The notes under the pieces are model-generated. The model did not search any database, was not told the DNA's origin, and saw only the letters and a program-made list of their open reading frames with translations. 64,000 bases of DNA from DASZTV01 sp036267875 (GTDB taxonomy: Bacteria > Actinomycetota > Actinomycetes > JAFAQI01), in contig DATAVE010000113.1 of the NCBI GenBank assembly GCA_036267875.1, forward strand, positions 54,469 through 118,468, given 5' to 3'. A program made the position numbers and the translations under genes. Below are positions 45,131 through 58,665 of the stretch, one piece after another (position 1 is the stretch's first letter; each line of letters starts with the position of its first letter).

Positions 45131-47536
45131 CTAGCGCATGACGGCTAGTCCGTCGAGCGCGACGGTCGTTCCGGAGGAGAAGGTGCCACGCACTCCGGCG
45201 CACTTGAAGATGAAGGTGCGCGCTTTCGCCTTGGTATGAATGCCGCCGAAGATCGGGATCGTCGTGTGCGCCGGTGCCGAGCTGAACAGGTCATAGGTGC
45301 CGACGTGGCTGTTGCCGAGGAAGACCGCGAGCTTGCCGTACGTCGGTCCGGTGCGGACCAGTAGCTCGTACGTCCTACCCCTTGCCGTCGCTGTTGCTGA
45401 CGCGCCCTTGGTAGAGGTCTCGACGTGTGAGCCGGCGTAGTCGGTCGGGCTGGATACGGTCCGCCACGACCCGCTCAGCCGGAACGTCGTGTCGTCGTAG
45501 GGCACCGCAAGGGTCTGCTTAGCGGCGGTGGCGTGCTTTCCGGCCGCGTCGTACTCGGTGACGCTGACGACGTAGGTCCCGCCGGCGACTCCGGTGAAGT
45601 GGTACGAACCGGTGGTCGGAGCGGTCTTGGCGGTGTAGAGCGGCGCGGCAGCGCCGACGTGGGTGATCGTCACCGATGCGTTCGATGCGAGCAGCGCGCC
45701 GGCACCGGGGTTCGCCGGATGCCAGCGGACCAGGACGTTCGTCGCGTGCTTGCGTACGTGCGGGTCGGCGAGGGCGATCGTCGCGGTCGCGACTGGCGCC
45801 TTCGGTGAGAACACGTACGGCGCAAGCGCCGGCCACAACGGCGCTCCAAGACCACTCACCGTGTCGAATCCGGTCCGGGCATGGACTGGCAACACGGCGG
45901 AGGCGTGATCGGCGTCGGCTTGCGCGCCGTTGCTGCCAGCGGTCACGTCGCGGAAGGAGGCGTCACGCTTGCCGGCGTAGGCCGAGTAGAGCGCGCTGTG
46001 GATGTCGCCGACCCCGCTCGTCGCACCATGCGCCGCCAGCATGTTCGTGAACAACGCGGCCGCGACAGGTGCCGCCAGGCTCGTGCCGCCGACCGTCAAG
46101 GTCGCCGGGTTCGTCAGCGGATTGCAGAACAGCGGCAGCTGGCCCTTGCATGTTGCGTTCTGGTCGGTCGTCAGGATCTGGAAGCCGGTCGCCGGGTCGC
46201 CGTTGACGGCGATGTCCGGCACCAGGCGGCGCGGCTGGGTGCCGAAGTCGCCCTTCTTCCCAGTCGATGTCGTGAATGGGTCCTTGCCGATCCCGCTGCT
46301 CTGGTACGCCGGCATCGGGAAGGTGTTGGACTCGCCGCCGCCGGAACCACCCGTGCCGGAGCTCGACTGGCAGGCCGCCGGCGTGGTGCACGTCCAACCT
46401 GTGTCGGCCCAGTTGGTGCCGTCGTTCGCGGCGCTCCCACCGACGGCGGTGAGCCGGGTGGCGCCGACTCCAACGACCTCGGGAGAGCTCGCCGGGTAGT
46501 CCACGGCAACCTTGGTCGAGGTCTTCGAGCGGCCGCAGTCGTAGATGCCGTCGTCACCGGTGGCCGCGAAGACGGTCACGCCCGCCGCGTCCAGCGACTG
46601 CAGCAACGCCTCGACGGACTTGATGGAGTCACCCGGGAAGTTCGATGTGAAGTCGTCCTCGCACGCACCCCACGAGGTGGTCAGCGCAGCGATGTGCGGG
46701 TCCCCGCCGTCGGCGGACTTGCCCTGACCCTGCGTCACGTCGGCGAGGACTTGGCTGAGCGCCTGGATGTAGCCGCCAGAGCTGTTGGTGTCGAAGTAGG
46801 CGCGTTGATTGGCGTGCGGTGCAGTCGACAGCAGCGCCTCTTGATCGAGGTCGACCTCCTCATCGAGGTCCGTCGTGGCTGGCGAGATCTTGCTCGAGGC
46901 GACCGCGAACTGCTTGTACTGACCACTCGCCACCGGGTCCGGCGTGATGTTCACCGAGGGCTGCGCGGCGTACTTGCTGAGGTCCACGTCGTTCCAGTTG
47001 GCGAACTGCAGTGACGCGATCGTCAGGTTGCCGTTCTTGTCGCGACCCTCGGACGGCGACTGGAGCGGCTCCGCGTAGGCGTTGCGGAAGTCGGTGCCGT
47101 CTAGTGCTGCATGCGTGGTGAACAGCGGTGTCGCGCTCGTGTCGGGCAGCACGGCGGAAGCGACTTTTGAGAGCGTGCTGCCGAGCATGCCAAGCGTCGC
47201 GTCGAGGACCGACAGGGGTGCAGTCGCGTTGATCGTCCAGGCCGTCTGGTGGCCGATATCGAAGCCGGCAGCGGTGAGCGCCGAGCGCACGGTCTGATGC
47301 GCTGCCGCGTCCGGCAGGGCTGCCTCGAGCTGTCGGACCCGCCGCGCGTGGTTGTCACCTGTCGCGTCGGCGAGCTTGGCGAGCAGCGCGGGATTGGGGG
47401 CCTTCAGCAGCACGGTGATCGAGGTACGAGGGCCCGAGGCCAGAGCGGCGGGCGTGCTCATCACGGCTGCCGCGAGCACGATCGCGCCGACGAGTGCGGC
47501 GGCGCGTGGCAGGCGGCTGACGATCGGCCGAGTCAC
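45131..47536 (-). CDS. secreted S53 (sedolisin/kumamolisin) peptidase
   Basis: The 801-residue secreted peptidase has a signal peptide (cleavage after STPAALA, about residue 33), an activation prodomain (about 38-160) and an S53 catalytic domain. The E-x3-D pair is at E227/D231 in EEVDLD, and the serine is Ser486 in GGTSLAAP. The SWG and SGG oxyanion-region motifs are also seen. After about residue 560 there is a beta-sandwich-like C-terminal part. The GTG at 47536 is chosen because it starts a clean signal peptide and GAGG lies upstream. It is divergent from recO and convergent with era. Confidence 0.87.
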   Translation of the reverse strand: MTRPIVSRLPRAAALVGAIVLAAAVMSTPAALASGPRTSITVLLKAPNPALLAKLADATGDNHARRVRQLEAALPDAAAHQTVRSALTAAGFDIGHQTAWTINATAPLSVLDATLGMLGSTLSKVASAVLPDTSATPLFTTHAALDGTDFRNAYAEPLQSPSEGRDKNGNLTIASLQFANWNDVDLSKYAAQPSVNITPDPVASGQYKQFAVASSKISPATTDLDEEVDLDQEALLSTAPHANQRAYFDTNSSGGYIQALSQVLADVTQGQGKSADGGDPHIAALTTSWGACEDDFTSNFPGDSIKSVEALLQSLDAAGVTVFAATGDDGIYDCGRSKTSTKVAVDYPASSPEVVGVGATRLTAVGGSAANDGTNWADTGWTCTTPAACQSSSGTGGSGGGESNTFPMPAYQSSGIGKDPFTTSTGKKGDFGTQPRRLVPDIAVNGDPATGFQILTTDQNATCKGQLPLFCNPLTNPATLTVGGTSLAAPVAAALFTNMLAAHGATSGVGDIHSALYSAYAGKRDASFRDVTAGSNGAQADADHASAVLPVHARTGFDTVSGLGAPLWPALAPYVFSPKAPVATATIALADPHVRKHATNVLVRWHPANPGAGALLASNASVTITHVGAAAPLYTAKTAPTTGSYHFTGVAGGTYVVSVTEYDAAGKHATAAKQTLAVPYDDTTFRLSGSWRTVSSPTDYAGSHVETSTKGASATATARGRTYELLVRTGPTYGKLAVFLGNSHVGTYDLFSSAPAHTTIPIFGGIHTKAKARTFIFKCAGVRGTFSSGTTVALDGLAVMR

Positions 47537-47653
47537 GATGTCAGACCTCGCTCTTGACCGGGACGCTGGTTTTCCAACCGTACCCGCGCAACTCGCCACA
47601 ACTCGTAAGCCACACATTGAGCCAACGAGCGGCTCGGCAGAGAGAATCGCTGA

Positions 47654-48400
47654 GTGGCGCTGTATCGCGACGAGGCTGTCGTCCTTCGTACCCAGAAGCT
47701 TGGCGAGGCCGATCGCATTGTCACGCTGCTGACGCGGCGTCACGGCCGGGTGCGTGCGGTCGCGAAGGGCGTCCGGCGTACCGGATCCAAGTTCGGGTCG
47801 CGCGTCGAGCCGTTCATGCACGTCGATCTGCAGCTGCACACCTCGAACATCGAGGGCAAGGGTGGCCTCGACATCGTCACGCAGGCTGAGACGCTCGCGC
47901 CGTACGGCGAGGCGATTGCAGCGGACTACGGCCGCTACACCGCCGGCACGGCAGTGCTCGAGACCGCCGAGCGGCTCACGGCCGAGGAGCGCGAGCCGTC
48001 ACTTCGACTGTTCCTGCTGATGGTCGGCGCCTTGCGCGCGCTGGCCGAGGGTGAGCACACGCCGACGCTCGTGCTCGACGCCTTCATCGTTCGGGCGCTC
48101 GCCATCTCGGGCTACGAGCCGGTGCTCGACGACTGTGCGTTGTGTGGCACCGAAGGACCGCATCGCGCGTTCGTCGTGAGCTCGGGTGGTGTCGTGTGCA
48201 ACAGCCACCGTCCCCCCGGTGCTCCGATGGTCTCGGTCGACACGCTGCAGCTGATGGCAGCGCTGCTGAGCGGTGACTGGTCGATCGCCGATGCGGCGAG
48301 CCCGAGGACGCAACGCGAGACCAGCGGGGTTGTTGCGGCATACCTGCAGTGGCACCTGGAGCGAGGTCTTCGCTCGCTGCGGCTCGTGGAACGCATCTAG
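47654..48400 (+). CDS. recO: DNA repair protein RecO
   Basis: This 248-residue protein has the RecO OB-fold N terminus (RDEAVVLRTQKLGEADRIVTLLT, key residues V, L, R, E, D, T, L), then a helical domain. A CxxC in DDCALCGTEG (about 159-162) forms part of the zinc site, with a later CNSH. It loads RecA for gap repair. GTG 47654 is used, and the last base of its stop codon is the first base of the uppS start. Confidence 0.93.
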   Translation: MALYRDEAVVLRTQKLGEADRIVTLLTRRHGRVRAVAKGVRRTGSKFGSRVEPFMHVDLQLHTSNIEGKGGLDIVTQAETLAPYGEAIAADYGRYTAGTAVLETAERLTAEEREPSLRLFLLMVGALRALAEGEHTPTLVLDAFIVRALAISGYEPVLDDCALCGTEGPHRAFVVSSGGVVCNSHRPPGAPMVSVDTLQLMAALLSGDWSIADAASPRTQRETSGVVAAYLQWHLERGLRSLRLVERI

Positions 48401-49167
48401 TGGGGAGCAAAGTCCGGCTGCCGACGGCGCATCCCTCCGGCGCGAAGCCGCCGAAGCTCCCGGCGCAGCTGGTGCCCAACCATGTCGCGATGGTGATGGA
48501 CGGCAACGGCCGCTGGGCCAAGGAGCGTGGGCTGCCGCGGACGGCCGGACACGAGCAGGGCGAGAGCTCACTATTCGATGTCGTCGAAGGCGCGATCGAG
48601 ATCGGCGTGAAGTGGCTGTCGGCGTACGCCTTCTCGACCGAGAACTGGCGGCGGTCGCCCGACGAGGTTCGGTTCCTCATGGGGTTCAACCGTGACGTCA
48701 TCCGTCGGCGGCGCGATGACATGCACGCGATGGGCGTACGGGTGAGGTGGGCTGGCCGTCGGCCCCGGCTGTGGAAGTCAGTGATCGCTGAGCTCGAGAC
48801 GGCCGAGGAGCTCACCCGGAACAACCGGGTGCTGACGCTGACGATGTGCGTCAACTACGGCGGCCGCGCCGAGATCGGTGATGCAGCTGCGGCGCTTGCC
48901 CGGGATGTCGCGGCCGGCTTGGTCGATCCGTCGAAGGTCAACCATCGGGTGCTGGCTCGCTATCTCGACGAGCCGGACATGCCCGACGTAGATCTGTTTG
49001 TGCGGTCCTCGGGCGAGCAGCGCACCTCCAACTTCTTGTTGTGGCAGTCGGCGTACGCCGAACTCGTCTTTCAGGACAGGCTCTGGCCGGACTACGACCG
49101 CCGAGATCTGTGGGCAGCAATCGATGAGTACGCGAAGCGCGATCGTCGTTACGGTGGCGCGCTGTGA
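48400..49167 (+). CDS. uppS: polyprenyl diphosphate synthase (cis-prenyltransferase)
   Basis: This 255-residue cis-prenyltransferase has VMDGNGRWAK (about 33-42), AFSTENWRR and RSSGEQRTSNFLLWQSAYAEL (key residues R, G, E, R, S, N, W, E). It makes the long-chain lipid carrier for peptidoglycan. The GTG start overlaps recO by one base, and the stop overlaps the next gene. An N-terminal extension of about 30 residues, rich in Pro and Lys, precedes the core. Confidence 0.94.
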   Translation: MGSKVRLPTAHPSGAKPPKLPAQLVPNHVAMVMDGNGRWAKERGLPRTAGHEQGESSLFDVVEGAIEIGVKWLSAYAFSTENWRRSPDEVRFLMGFNRDVIRRRRDDMHAMGVRVRWAGRRPRLWKSVIAELETAEELTRNNRVLTLTMCVNYGGRAEIGDAAAALARDVAAGLVDPSKVNHRVLARYLDEPDMPDVDLFVRSSGEQRTSNFLLWQSAYAELVFQDRLWPDYDRRDLWAAIDEYAKRDRRYGGAL

Positions 49168-49538
49168 CCGCTCGCCTGCATCACGTCAACATCGTGGTGA
49201 AGCCTGGACAGACCTCCCAGATCGTCGCCTTCTACGTCGACGTACTTGGACTCACTCAGGTTGTGAAGCCTGTCGAGGGGACGAGTGCTGGAGGTGCGTG
49301 GTTCGACATCGACTCACACACGCAGCTGCACGTCTCCGAGCGAGCTGACGCGCTCATGCACGACGACATGCACTTCGCGCTGGTCGTCGAGGACTTCGAC
49401 GGCGTACTGGCTCGACTGGCCGCGGCAGGTGCTGAGTGGCGAGCGCAGCCGGATCTCTTCGGTGGTCGGCGTGGCTCGACGAGGGATCCGCTGGGCAATC
49501 GGATCGAGCTGCTGGAGCAGACCGGCTCGCTCGCCTAG
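49164..49538 (+). CDS. VOC-family (glyoxalase-like) protein
   Basis: This 124-residue protein has the two beta-alpha-beta-beta-beta modules of the vicinal oxygen chelate fold: HHVNIVVKPGQ, FYVDVLGLTQV and a C-terminal RDPLGNRIELLEQ. Candidate metal ligands are H6 or H7, a central HFALVV histidine and a C-terminal glutamate. The reaction is unknown. It is coupled to uppS by GTGA. Confidence 0.82.
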   Translation: MTARLHHVNIVVKPGQTSQIVAFYVDVLGLTQVVKPVEGTSAGGAWFDIDSHTQLHVSERADALMHDDMHFALVVEDFDGVLARLAAAGAEWRAQPDLFGGRRGSTRDPLGNRIELLEQTGSLA

Positions 49539-49554
49539 ACGCCGTTGGCTCGGC

Positions 49555-49797
49555 TCAGCCGTGAACCAGCTTGACGACGGCGACGATGCCGACGGCAAGA
49601 ATGACCATCAGTCGCAGCGGTCGTCCTTGCGCGCGAATCTGCGGCCAGGCAATGCGGGTGAGGCCGATCAGGACGGCGTCGGTGATGAGGAGCATCCCGC
49701 CACCCGGCCGCCCCGCTACGAACAACCCTGCGGCGAACAACGCCCCGACAGCGAGCGCGCCAAGGATGATCAGGAGTCGCCGCGCCACGTCCGACAT
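49555..49797 (-). CDS. small membrane protein
   Basis: This 80-residue protein has three hydrophobic stretches (about 8-27, 33-45, 61-78) separated by basic turns such as RPGGGML and RAQGRPLRLM. It has no recognised domain. Upstream in the same frame the sequence continues another 43 codons but loses protein character over the glyS start, so ATG 49797 is chosen. It is convergent with the VOC gene and divergent from glyS. Confidence 0.6.
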   Translation of the reverse strand: MSDVARRLLIILGALAVGALFAAGLFVAGRPGGGMLLITDAVLIGLTRIAWPQIRAQGRPLRLMVILAVGIVAVVKLVHG

Positions 49798-49852
49798 GGT
49801 CGCACTAGGCTGATGCCTCCCGCCGACCGCCAGCCGGATGGAGTTCGCCGCT

Positions 49853-51262
<1,410 letters not shown>

Positions 51263-51350
51263 CCTGGGTCAAAGCAAGAGCGCGTAGATCGGGAGCATGG
51301 TGCTCGCTTCCGGTCGCGTTGCGCTGGCTTGTTGCGCCTGGCCGCGCCTT

Positions 51351-51413
51351 GGTGGAATGTGTCGCTGACGCGCCTAAATGGGCTTCTCAGGCACGTCGGC
51401 GACACAATCCACC
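51351..51413. repeat. large imperfect inverted repeat after glyS
   Basis: Two 25-base arms, 51351-51375 and 51389-51413, are complementary at 22 of 25 positions around a 13-base loop. The inner core TGTGTCGC/GCGACACA is perfect. No T-run follows. It lies 88 bases after the glyS stop and 120 bases before ppdK. A terminator or a copy of a dispersed palindromic repeat are both possible. Confidence 0.65.
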
Positions 51414-51445
51414 CGCATCGAGACTCAACGGGGCGGATCGAGCCA

Positions 51446-51466
51446 GGGAGCCTTGGAACGGCTCCC
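51446..51466. terminator. GC-rich hairpin upstream of ppdK
   Basis: GGGAGCC (51446-51452) and GGCTCCC (51460-51466) form a perfect 7-bp stem with a seven-base loop. It lies 67 bases before the ppdK start, downstream of the large repeat. It could end glyS transcription or sit in the ppdK leader. No T-run follows directly. Confidence 0.45.
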
Positions 51467-51533
51467 GTCTAAGCGCTGTTGATCTTTTGCTCGTGAGCGG
51501 ATCAGCCGATCGGCGGCTGGGTAGGGTTTTGTC

Positions 51534-54223
<2,690 letters not shown>

Positions 54224-54227
<4 letters not shown>

Positions 54228-54856
54228 CCCCGCTGGCCTGGTTTCGCTGGGCCCGCCGGATCTTCCTACTCCTTGTCGTCCTGGTCGTTGGGTACGTCGG
54301 CTCGGTCGCGATCCACATCTGGTGGGTCGCCCGTGAGGACCAGCATCCGCACTCCGACGCGATCGTCGTGCTTGGCGCCAGCCAGTACAACGGCGTCCCG
54401 TCGCCGGTCTTCGCTGCTCGGCTCGACCACGCCCTCGTCCTCTACAACGAGGGTGTGGCGACGCACATCGTGACCGTCGGGGGGAAGCAGCCGGGCGACA
54501 CCTATACCGAGGGCCAGTCCGGTGCGGCGTACCTGCACCAGCACGGCGTCCCGCGCTCGGCACTGGTTGCCCTGCAGACCGGCAAGGACACGCTGCGCAG
54601 CCTCGAGGCGGTCAAGCAGACCTTTGCCGCGCACGACTGGCACACCGCGGTGCTGGTGACCGATCCGTGGCACTGCCTGCGCGCCCGCACGATGGCCCGC
54701 GATCTGGGTATCAAGGCCGACACGTCGCCCGAACGGACCGGGCCGGCCGTGGCGAGCCGCTCGGTCGAGTATCGCTACATCGCGCGGGAGACTGAGGCCT
54801 ACATCTACTACGAGATCTTCCACGACGACAACGAACACAGTGCAGGTGTCATCTAA
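54224..54856 (+). CDS. YdcF/DUF218-family membrane protein
   Basis: This 210-residue protein has one N-terminal transmembrane helix (about 12-32) and a DUF218 domain with IVVLGASQYNGVPSPVFAARLDHALVL (key residues V, L, G, P, R, L, A). The conserved TVGGKQPGD and LQTGKDTLRSLEAVK motifs follow. Members are linked to cell-envelope metabolism, but the reaction is unknown. It overlaps both ppdK and dgt. Confidence 0.83.
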
Positions 54857-56099
54857 CGATGCGGGTGTTGATGTGAGAGCGGAGTACGACACAACGGCGC
54901 GGGCCCGACGGGTCGACGAGGCCGACAAGTCCGAGCGAGCCGTGCGTGGGTCATTCGTACGCGACCGCGCTCGAGTGATGCACTCGGCGGCGCTGCGGCG
55001 CCTCGCCGCGCGCACCCAGGTCGTCGGCGTTGGCGAGAGCGACTTCCCACGGACGCGGTTGACTCACTCGCTGGAGTGCGCCCAGATCGGCCGTGAGCTC
55101 GCCGGCGCATTGGGCGCGGACCCAGACTTGGTGGACACCGCCTGTCTGGCACACGACCTCGGCCACCCGCCGTTCGGCCACAACGGCGAGCGAGCGCTGT
55201 CGGAGTTTGCCGAGACCTTCGGTGGCTTCGAGGCAAACGCACAGAGCCTGCGCGTCCTCACCCGACTCGAAGCCAAGATTGTCGATGACTCCGGTCAGAG
55301 CGTCGGCCTCAACCTGACCAGAGCGACGCTGGACGCGGCGACGAAATACCCATGGCCGCGCAGCGACGAACACCCGAAGTTCGGCTTCTATGAGCAGGAC
55401 CGCGAGGTCTTCAGCTGGCTGCGGCTCGGCGCGATCCCCGGACAGCGGTCCGTCGAGGCGCAGATCATGGACTGGGCCGATGACGTGGCGTACTCGGTGC
55501 ACGACCTGGAGGACGGAATCCAGGGCGGGTTGGTCTCCCTTGCTCAGCTCGACGACAAGGCTGCCCGTGCCGAGCTGGTCGAGACGGCGCGAGGGACTTA
55601 CTCGAACGCCTCCGAGGACGAGCTCCACGCTGCCATCGATCGGTTGGTCGGGCTCGACTGCTGGATTCCCGGCTACGACGGCTCGATGATGGCGATGGTC
55701 GCGCTGAAGCGGATGACCAGCGAGCTGATCGGCCGGCTGTGCGGGGCTGCCACCCGGGCGACGTGGGATGACGCCGGAGGCACGCCGTTGCGGCGGTACG
55801 GCGGGGTGCTCGTCGTACCTGATGACGCCCGTGCAGAGTGCGCCGTCCTGAAGTCGGTCGCCGCGCACTACGTCATGAACCGGCCCGAGACGATCGCGAT
55901 TCAGTCCCGCCAGCGCGAGCAGCTTTCGGAGCTGCTGCACCTGATTGCGGCCGGTGCTCCTGGCACCCTCGAGCCCTGGTTGCGTGAGGCGTTCGATGCA
56001 GCCACCGACGACGCGGATCGGTTGCGGGTCGTTGTCGACCAGGTGGCATCCCTCACCGACACATCGGCGCTCGCCTGGCACCAGCGCCTCACCGCCTGA
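54840..56099 (+). CDS. dgt: deoxyguanosinetriphosphate triphosphohydrolase-like protein
   Basis: This 419-residue HD-domain protein has RDRARVMHSAALRRLAARTQV, RLTHSLECAQIGRELA and the metal-binding HDLGHPPFGHNGE (about 103-115), typical of the dGTPase-like family. It hydrolyses dNTPs to deoxynucleosides and triphosphate. The GTG 54840 start overlaps ydcF by 17 bases. A GTG at 54873, twelve codons in, is an alternative. Confidence 0.9.
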   Translation: MQVSSNDAGVDVRAEYDTTARARRVDEADKSERAVRGSFVRDRARVMHSAALRRLAARTQVVGVGESDFPRTRLTHSLECAQIGRELAGALGADPDLVDTACLAHDLGHPPFGHNGERALSEFAETFGGFEANAQSLRVLTRLEAKIVDDSGQSVGLNLTRATLDAATKYPWPRSDEHPKFGFYEQDREVFSWLRLGAIPGQRSVEAQIMDWADDVAYSVHDLEDGIQGGLVSLAQLDDKAARAELVETARGTYSNASEDELHAAIDRLVGLDCWIPGYDGSMMAMVALKRMTSELIGRLCGAATRATWDDAGGTPLRRYGGVLVVPDDARAECAVLKSVAAHYVMNRPETIAIQSRQREQLSELLHLIAAGAPGTLEPWLREAFDAATDDADRLRVVVDQVASLTDTSALAWHQRLTA

Positions 56100-56112
56100 C
56101 CCGGCCGTTCAG

Positions 56113-56559
56113 ATGATCGAGCAGCTTTCGGTCCGCGAGGCGACGGCAGGCGAGGTACTGCCGCTGCGGATGGCGGTGCTACGGCCGTCGATGCCGGTTG
56201 AGCTCGCTGACTATGACGCCTACGCCGAGACCCGACACGTCGCGGCCTTCGCTGACGATGTCGTGCTCGGGTGCGCGACCGTCTTCCCGTCACCGTACGA
56301 GGACATCGATGCGGCATGGCAGCTGCGCGGGATGGCGGTGGCCGCGGGTCGGCAAGGCCAGGGCATCGGCGCCCTGGTGCTCAGCGGCGCAATCGAGCTC
56401 GTTCGAGTCGCCGGCGCGCCGGTCCTGTGGGCCAACGCGCGGACGACCGCGCTTGTCTTCTATGAGCGGCTCGGATTCACGGTCATCGGCGAGGAGTACC
56501 TCCACGGCGCGCTGAAGCTGCCACACAAGCTGATCTTGCTTACCTTGGACGCGGTGTAG
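56113..56559 (+). CDS. GNAT-family N-acetyltransferase
   Basis: The 148-residue protein has the acetyl-CoA-binding RGMAVAAGRQGQGIGALVL motif (Q/RxxGxG/A, about 76-94) and the C-terminal NARTTALVFYERLGFTVIGEEY strand. The substrate is unknown. The ATG at 56113 is 13 bases after dgt. Confidence 0.87.
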   Translation: MIEQLSVREATAGEVLPLRMAVLRPSMPVELADYDAYAETRHVAAFADDVVLGCATVFPSPYEDIDAAWQLRGMAVAAGRQGQGIGALVLSGAIELVRVAGAPVLWANARTTALVFYERLGFTVIGEEYLHGALKLPHKLILLTLDAV

Positions 56560-56610
56560 CCGTCACTTGCCAGGGGGTGACGTAGGCCACTTCTCGAATA
56601 GACTGCCGCT

Positions 56611-57558
56611 GTGACGGTGACTTCGGCTGCGCCCGGAAAGGCGAGCCCCGGCGTGCAGTCCGCTGGGCTGCTCAGCGCCGAACAGCTTCGTGAGCTCGCC
56701 TCACTGCGACCTGCGGATCGCGTCAGCAACTGGGCCTATCTCACCTTCACCTGGCTGGTCATCGCCGGCGCCTTCACGGCAGCGGGGCTCTATCAGCACT
56801 GGTGGGTGCTGGTGCTCGCGTTCGGTGTCATCTCGACCCGCCAGCAGTCCCTGCTCAACATCGAGCACGACTGCATCCACGCCAGCTTCACCCGTGACAA
56901 GCGACGCGACTCACTCGTCGGGGTCATCGCCACCGCATCGCCGTGTGGCTCGCCGTGGCACGCCACGCGCGCCCGTCACCTGGCTCACCACCGGTTGATC
57001 ACGACGCCGGAGGATCCTGACCACGCGCTGCACGACACTTCTGACAAGGCCAGCAAGTGGGCGCTGACCCGTTACTTCGGGCTCGGCCTGCTCGGCGGCT
57101 ACGCCGTGATGGTCCTGCTCTCCGGCGCGCCGTCGACGGTCGGTCGCCAGGAGAAGATCAAGGACCTGCGCAACCTCGTGATCTCGCAGGTAGTGATCTG
57201 GGGCGCGACGTGGCTGGCGTTCGGTGACTGGTGGCTCTACCTCGTGCTCTGGGTGCTGCCGCTAGTCACGCTGACGACGGTCTGCCACCTGCTTCGCAGC
57301 TTCATCGAGCACGCAGTGCTCACCGAGGAGCTTCCCGACCACGACAATCTGCTGGTTTCGATCTCCAGCAACCCGGTCGAGCTCGCGTTCCTCGCACCGT
57401 TCAACATGAACTACCACGCCGAGCACCACATGTTCCCTGCTGTGCCGGCGCGACGGCTGCCCGACGTCCGGGTTGCCCTTGCCGACTCGCCCGCGCCGCC
57501 GCGGCTGATCCGTACGGCGTACCTCACGCAGCTCGTCCGCTACGCCCGCTCGCTGTGA
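56611..57558 (+). CDS. fatty acid desaturase family protein
   Basis: This 315-residue membrane protein has three histidine boxes for a di-iron centre: HDCIH (86-90), HLAHH (123-127) and HAEHH (about 268-272), with hydrophobic segments between them. It starts at GTG 56611. It resembles acyl-lipid desaturases and related hydroxylases; the substrate is unknown. The neighbours are a GNAT and a methyltransferase gene. Confidence 0.85.
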   Translation: MTVTSAAPGKASPGVQSAGLLSAEQLRELASLRPADRVSNWAYLTFTWLVIAGAFTAAGLYQHWWVLVLAFGVISTRQQSLLNIEHDCIHASFTRDKRRDSLVGVIATASPCGSPWHATRARHLAHHRLITTPEDPDHALHDTSDKASKWALTRYFGLGLLGGYAVMVLLSGAPSTVGRQEKIKDLRNLVISQVVIWGATWLAFGDWWLYLVLWVLPLVTLTTVCHLLRSFIEHAVLTEELPDHDNLLVSISSNPVELAFLAPFNMNYHAEHHMFPAVPARRLPDVRVALADSPAPPRLIRTAYLTQLVRYARSL

Positions 57559-57589
57559 CGCGAAGTTCTCGAATGACGCAGGGTTTGCA

Positions 57590-58609
57590 ATGACGTCAGC
57601 GGCCGCGCAGCAGGACCCCGCTGCGCCTATTGCGACCGAAGACGTTCCCTGCACCGGGTGCGGTGCGCACGACGACGACGTGCTCTTCGAAGGTCGTGAG
57701 CACGAGTACAGCAACACGACCAACGCGCTGTTCCCGATCGTGCGCTGCAAGTCCTGCGGCCTGGTCCGGCTCAACCCGCGGCCGGCGGTCAGCGAGCTCG
57801 GCCGGATCTACCCCGCGGAGTACTACGCCTACCACCTGGTCCACGAGGACGCCGGTTCGCCCGGACTCGGCGAGCGGATCAAGACCAAGCGCTACCAGAA
57901 GCGCTTCCGCAAGCTGCTCGAGCGCGCCGCGCCTGGCACCGGAACTGCACGGGTGCTCGACGTCGGCTGCGCCGACGGGCGGCTGCTGACCTGGTACCGA
58001 GATGCGATTCCCGGCCGGGTGATCGAGACCTACGGCATCGACATCGGCGAGGCCGCTGTCGAGCAGGCGCGCAAGGCCGGCCACGTCGCGGTCGCCGGCC
58101 GTTTCGAGGTCGACACCGAGCTGCCGGATGGCACCTTCGACCTGATCGTCGCGAGCCACGTGATCGAGCACGTGGACGACCCGACGGGCTTCGCGCGACG
58201 TGCGGCGGAGCTGCTCAGGCCCGGCGGGCTGTTCATGTTCGCAACGCCGAACGTCGACTCCGCCGACGTACGCCGGTTCGGCCGCTTCTGGGGCGGCTGG
58301 CACTTCCCGCGGCACTGGACGCTGTATGACCCGAAGTCGGCGGAGCGCCTCGCCGGTGAGGTCGGGCTGACGCTCGAGTCGATCGACTACGAGGTCAACC
58401 CGGTGTTCTGGAACTGGACCTGCCACGCCTGGCTGCGCGAGCGCCGGGGCGACAAGCTGGCCGACAAGATGTTCCCTCCGGTGTCGATCTTCCAGCCGGG
58501 TCTGCGCAGCTTCGTGCTGCTGTCGGTGTTCACGATCGTCGACATCTTCCAGAAGCTGATCACCGGTCGGACTGGCTCGATGCAGGTGGAGCTCCGCCGA
58601 CCTGCTTGA
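57590..58609 (+). CDS. SAM-dependent methyltransferase with zinc-ribbon N terminus
   Basis: This 339-residue protein has an N-terminal four-cysteine element (CTGCGAHDDD at about 21-24 and CKSCG at about 53-56). A class I methyltransferase domain follows, with VLDVGCADGRLL (about 122-133), DIGEAAVEQA and the ASHVIEHVDDP motif. Proteins of this layout methylate sugars or lipids in cell-surface biosynthesis. The substrate is unknown. The gene ends six bases before the left inverted repeat of the DUF559 unit. Confidence 0.85.
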   Translation: MTSAAAQQDPAAPIATEDVPCTGCGAHDDDVLFEGREHEYSNTTNALFPIVRCKSCGLVRLNPRPAVSELGRIYPAEYYAYHLVHEDAGSPGLGERIKTKRYQKRFRKLLERAAPGTGTARVLDVGCADGRLLTWYRDAIPGRVIETYGIDIGEAAVEQARKAGHVAVAGRFEVDTELPDGTFDLIVASHVIEHVDDPTGFARRAAELLRPGGLFMFATPNVDSADVRRFGRFWGGWHFPRHWTLYDPKSAERLAGEVGLTLESIDYEVNPVFWNWTCHAWLRERRGDKLADKMFPPVSIFQPGLRSFVLLSVFTIVDIFQKLITGRTGSMQVELRRPA

Positions 58610-58615
58610 TCCTGG

Positions 58616-58665
58616 CGGTTTGTGAAGCCCAGGCGGTAGCGGGCTACCGCTAGCGCTTAACAAAC
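58616..58665. repeat. left inverted repeat flanking the DUF559 gene
   Basis: This 50-base element is the reverse complement of 59679-59728 at 41 of 50 ungapped positions. It contains a hairpin, GCGGTAGC (58633-58640) and GCTACCGC (58643-58650). It overlaps the end of the DUF559 gene and supplies its last five codons, including the stop (complement 58650-58664). Confidence 0.75.
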
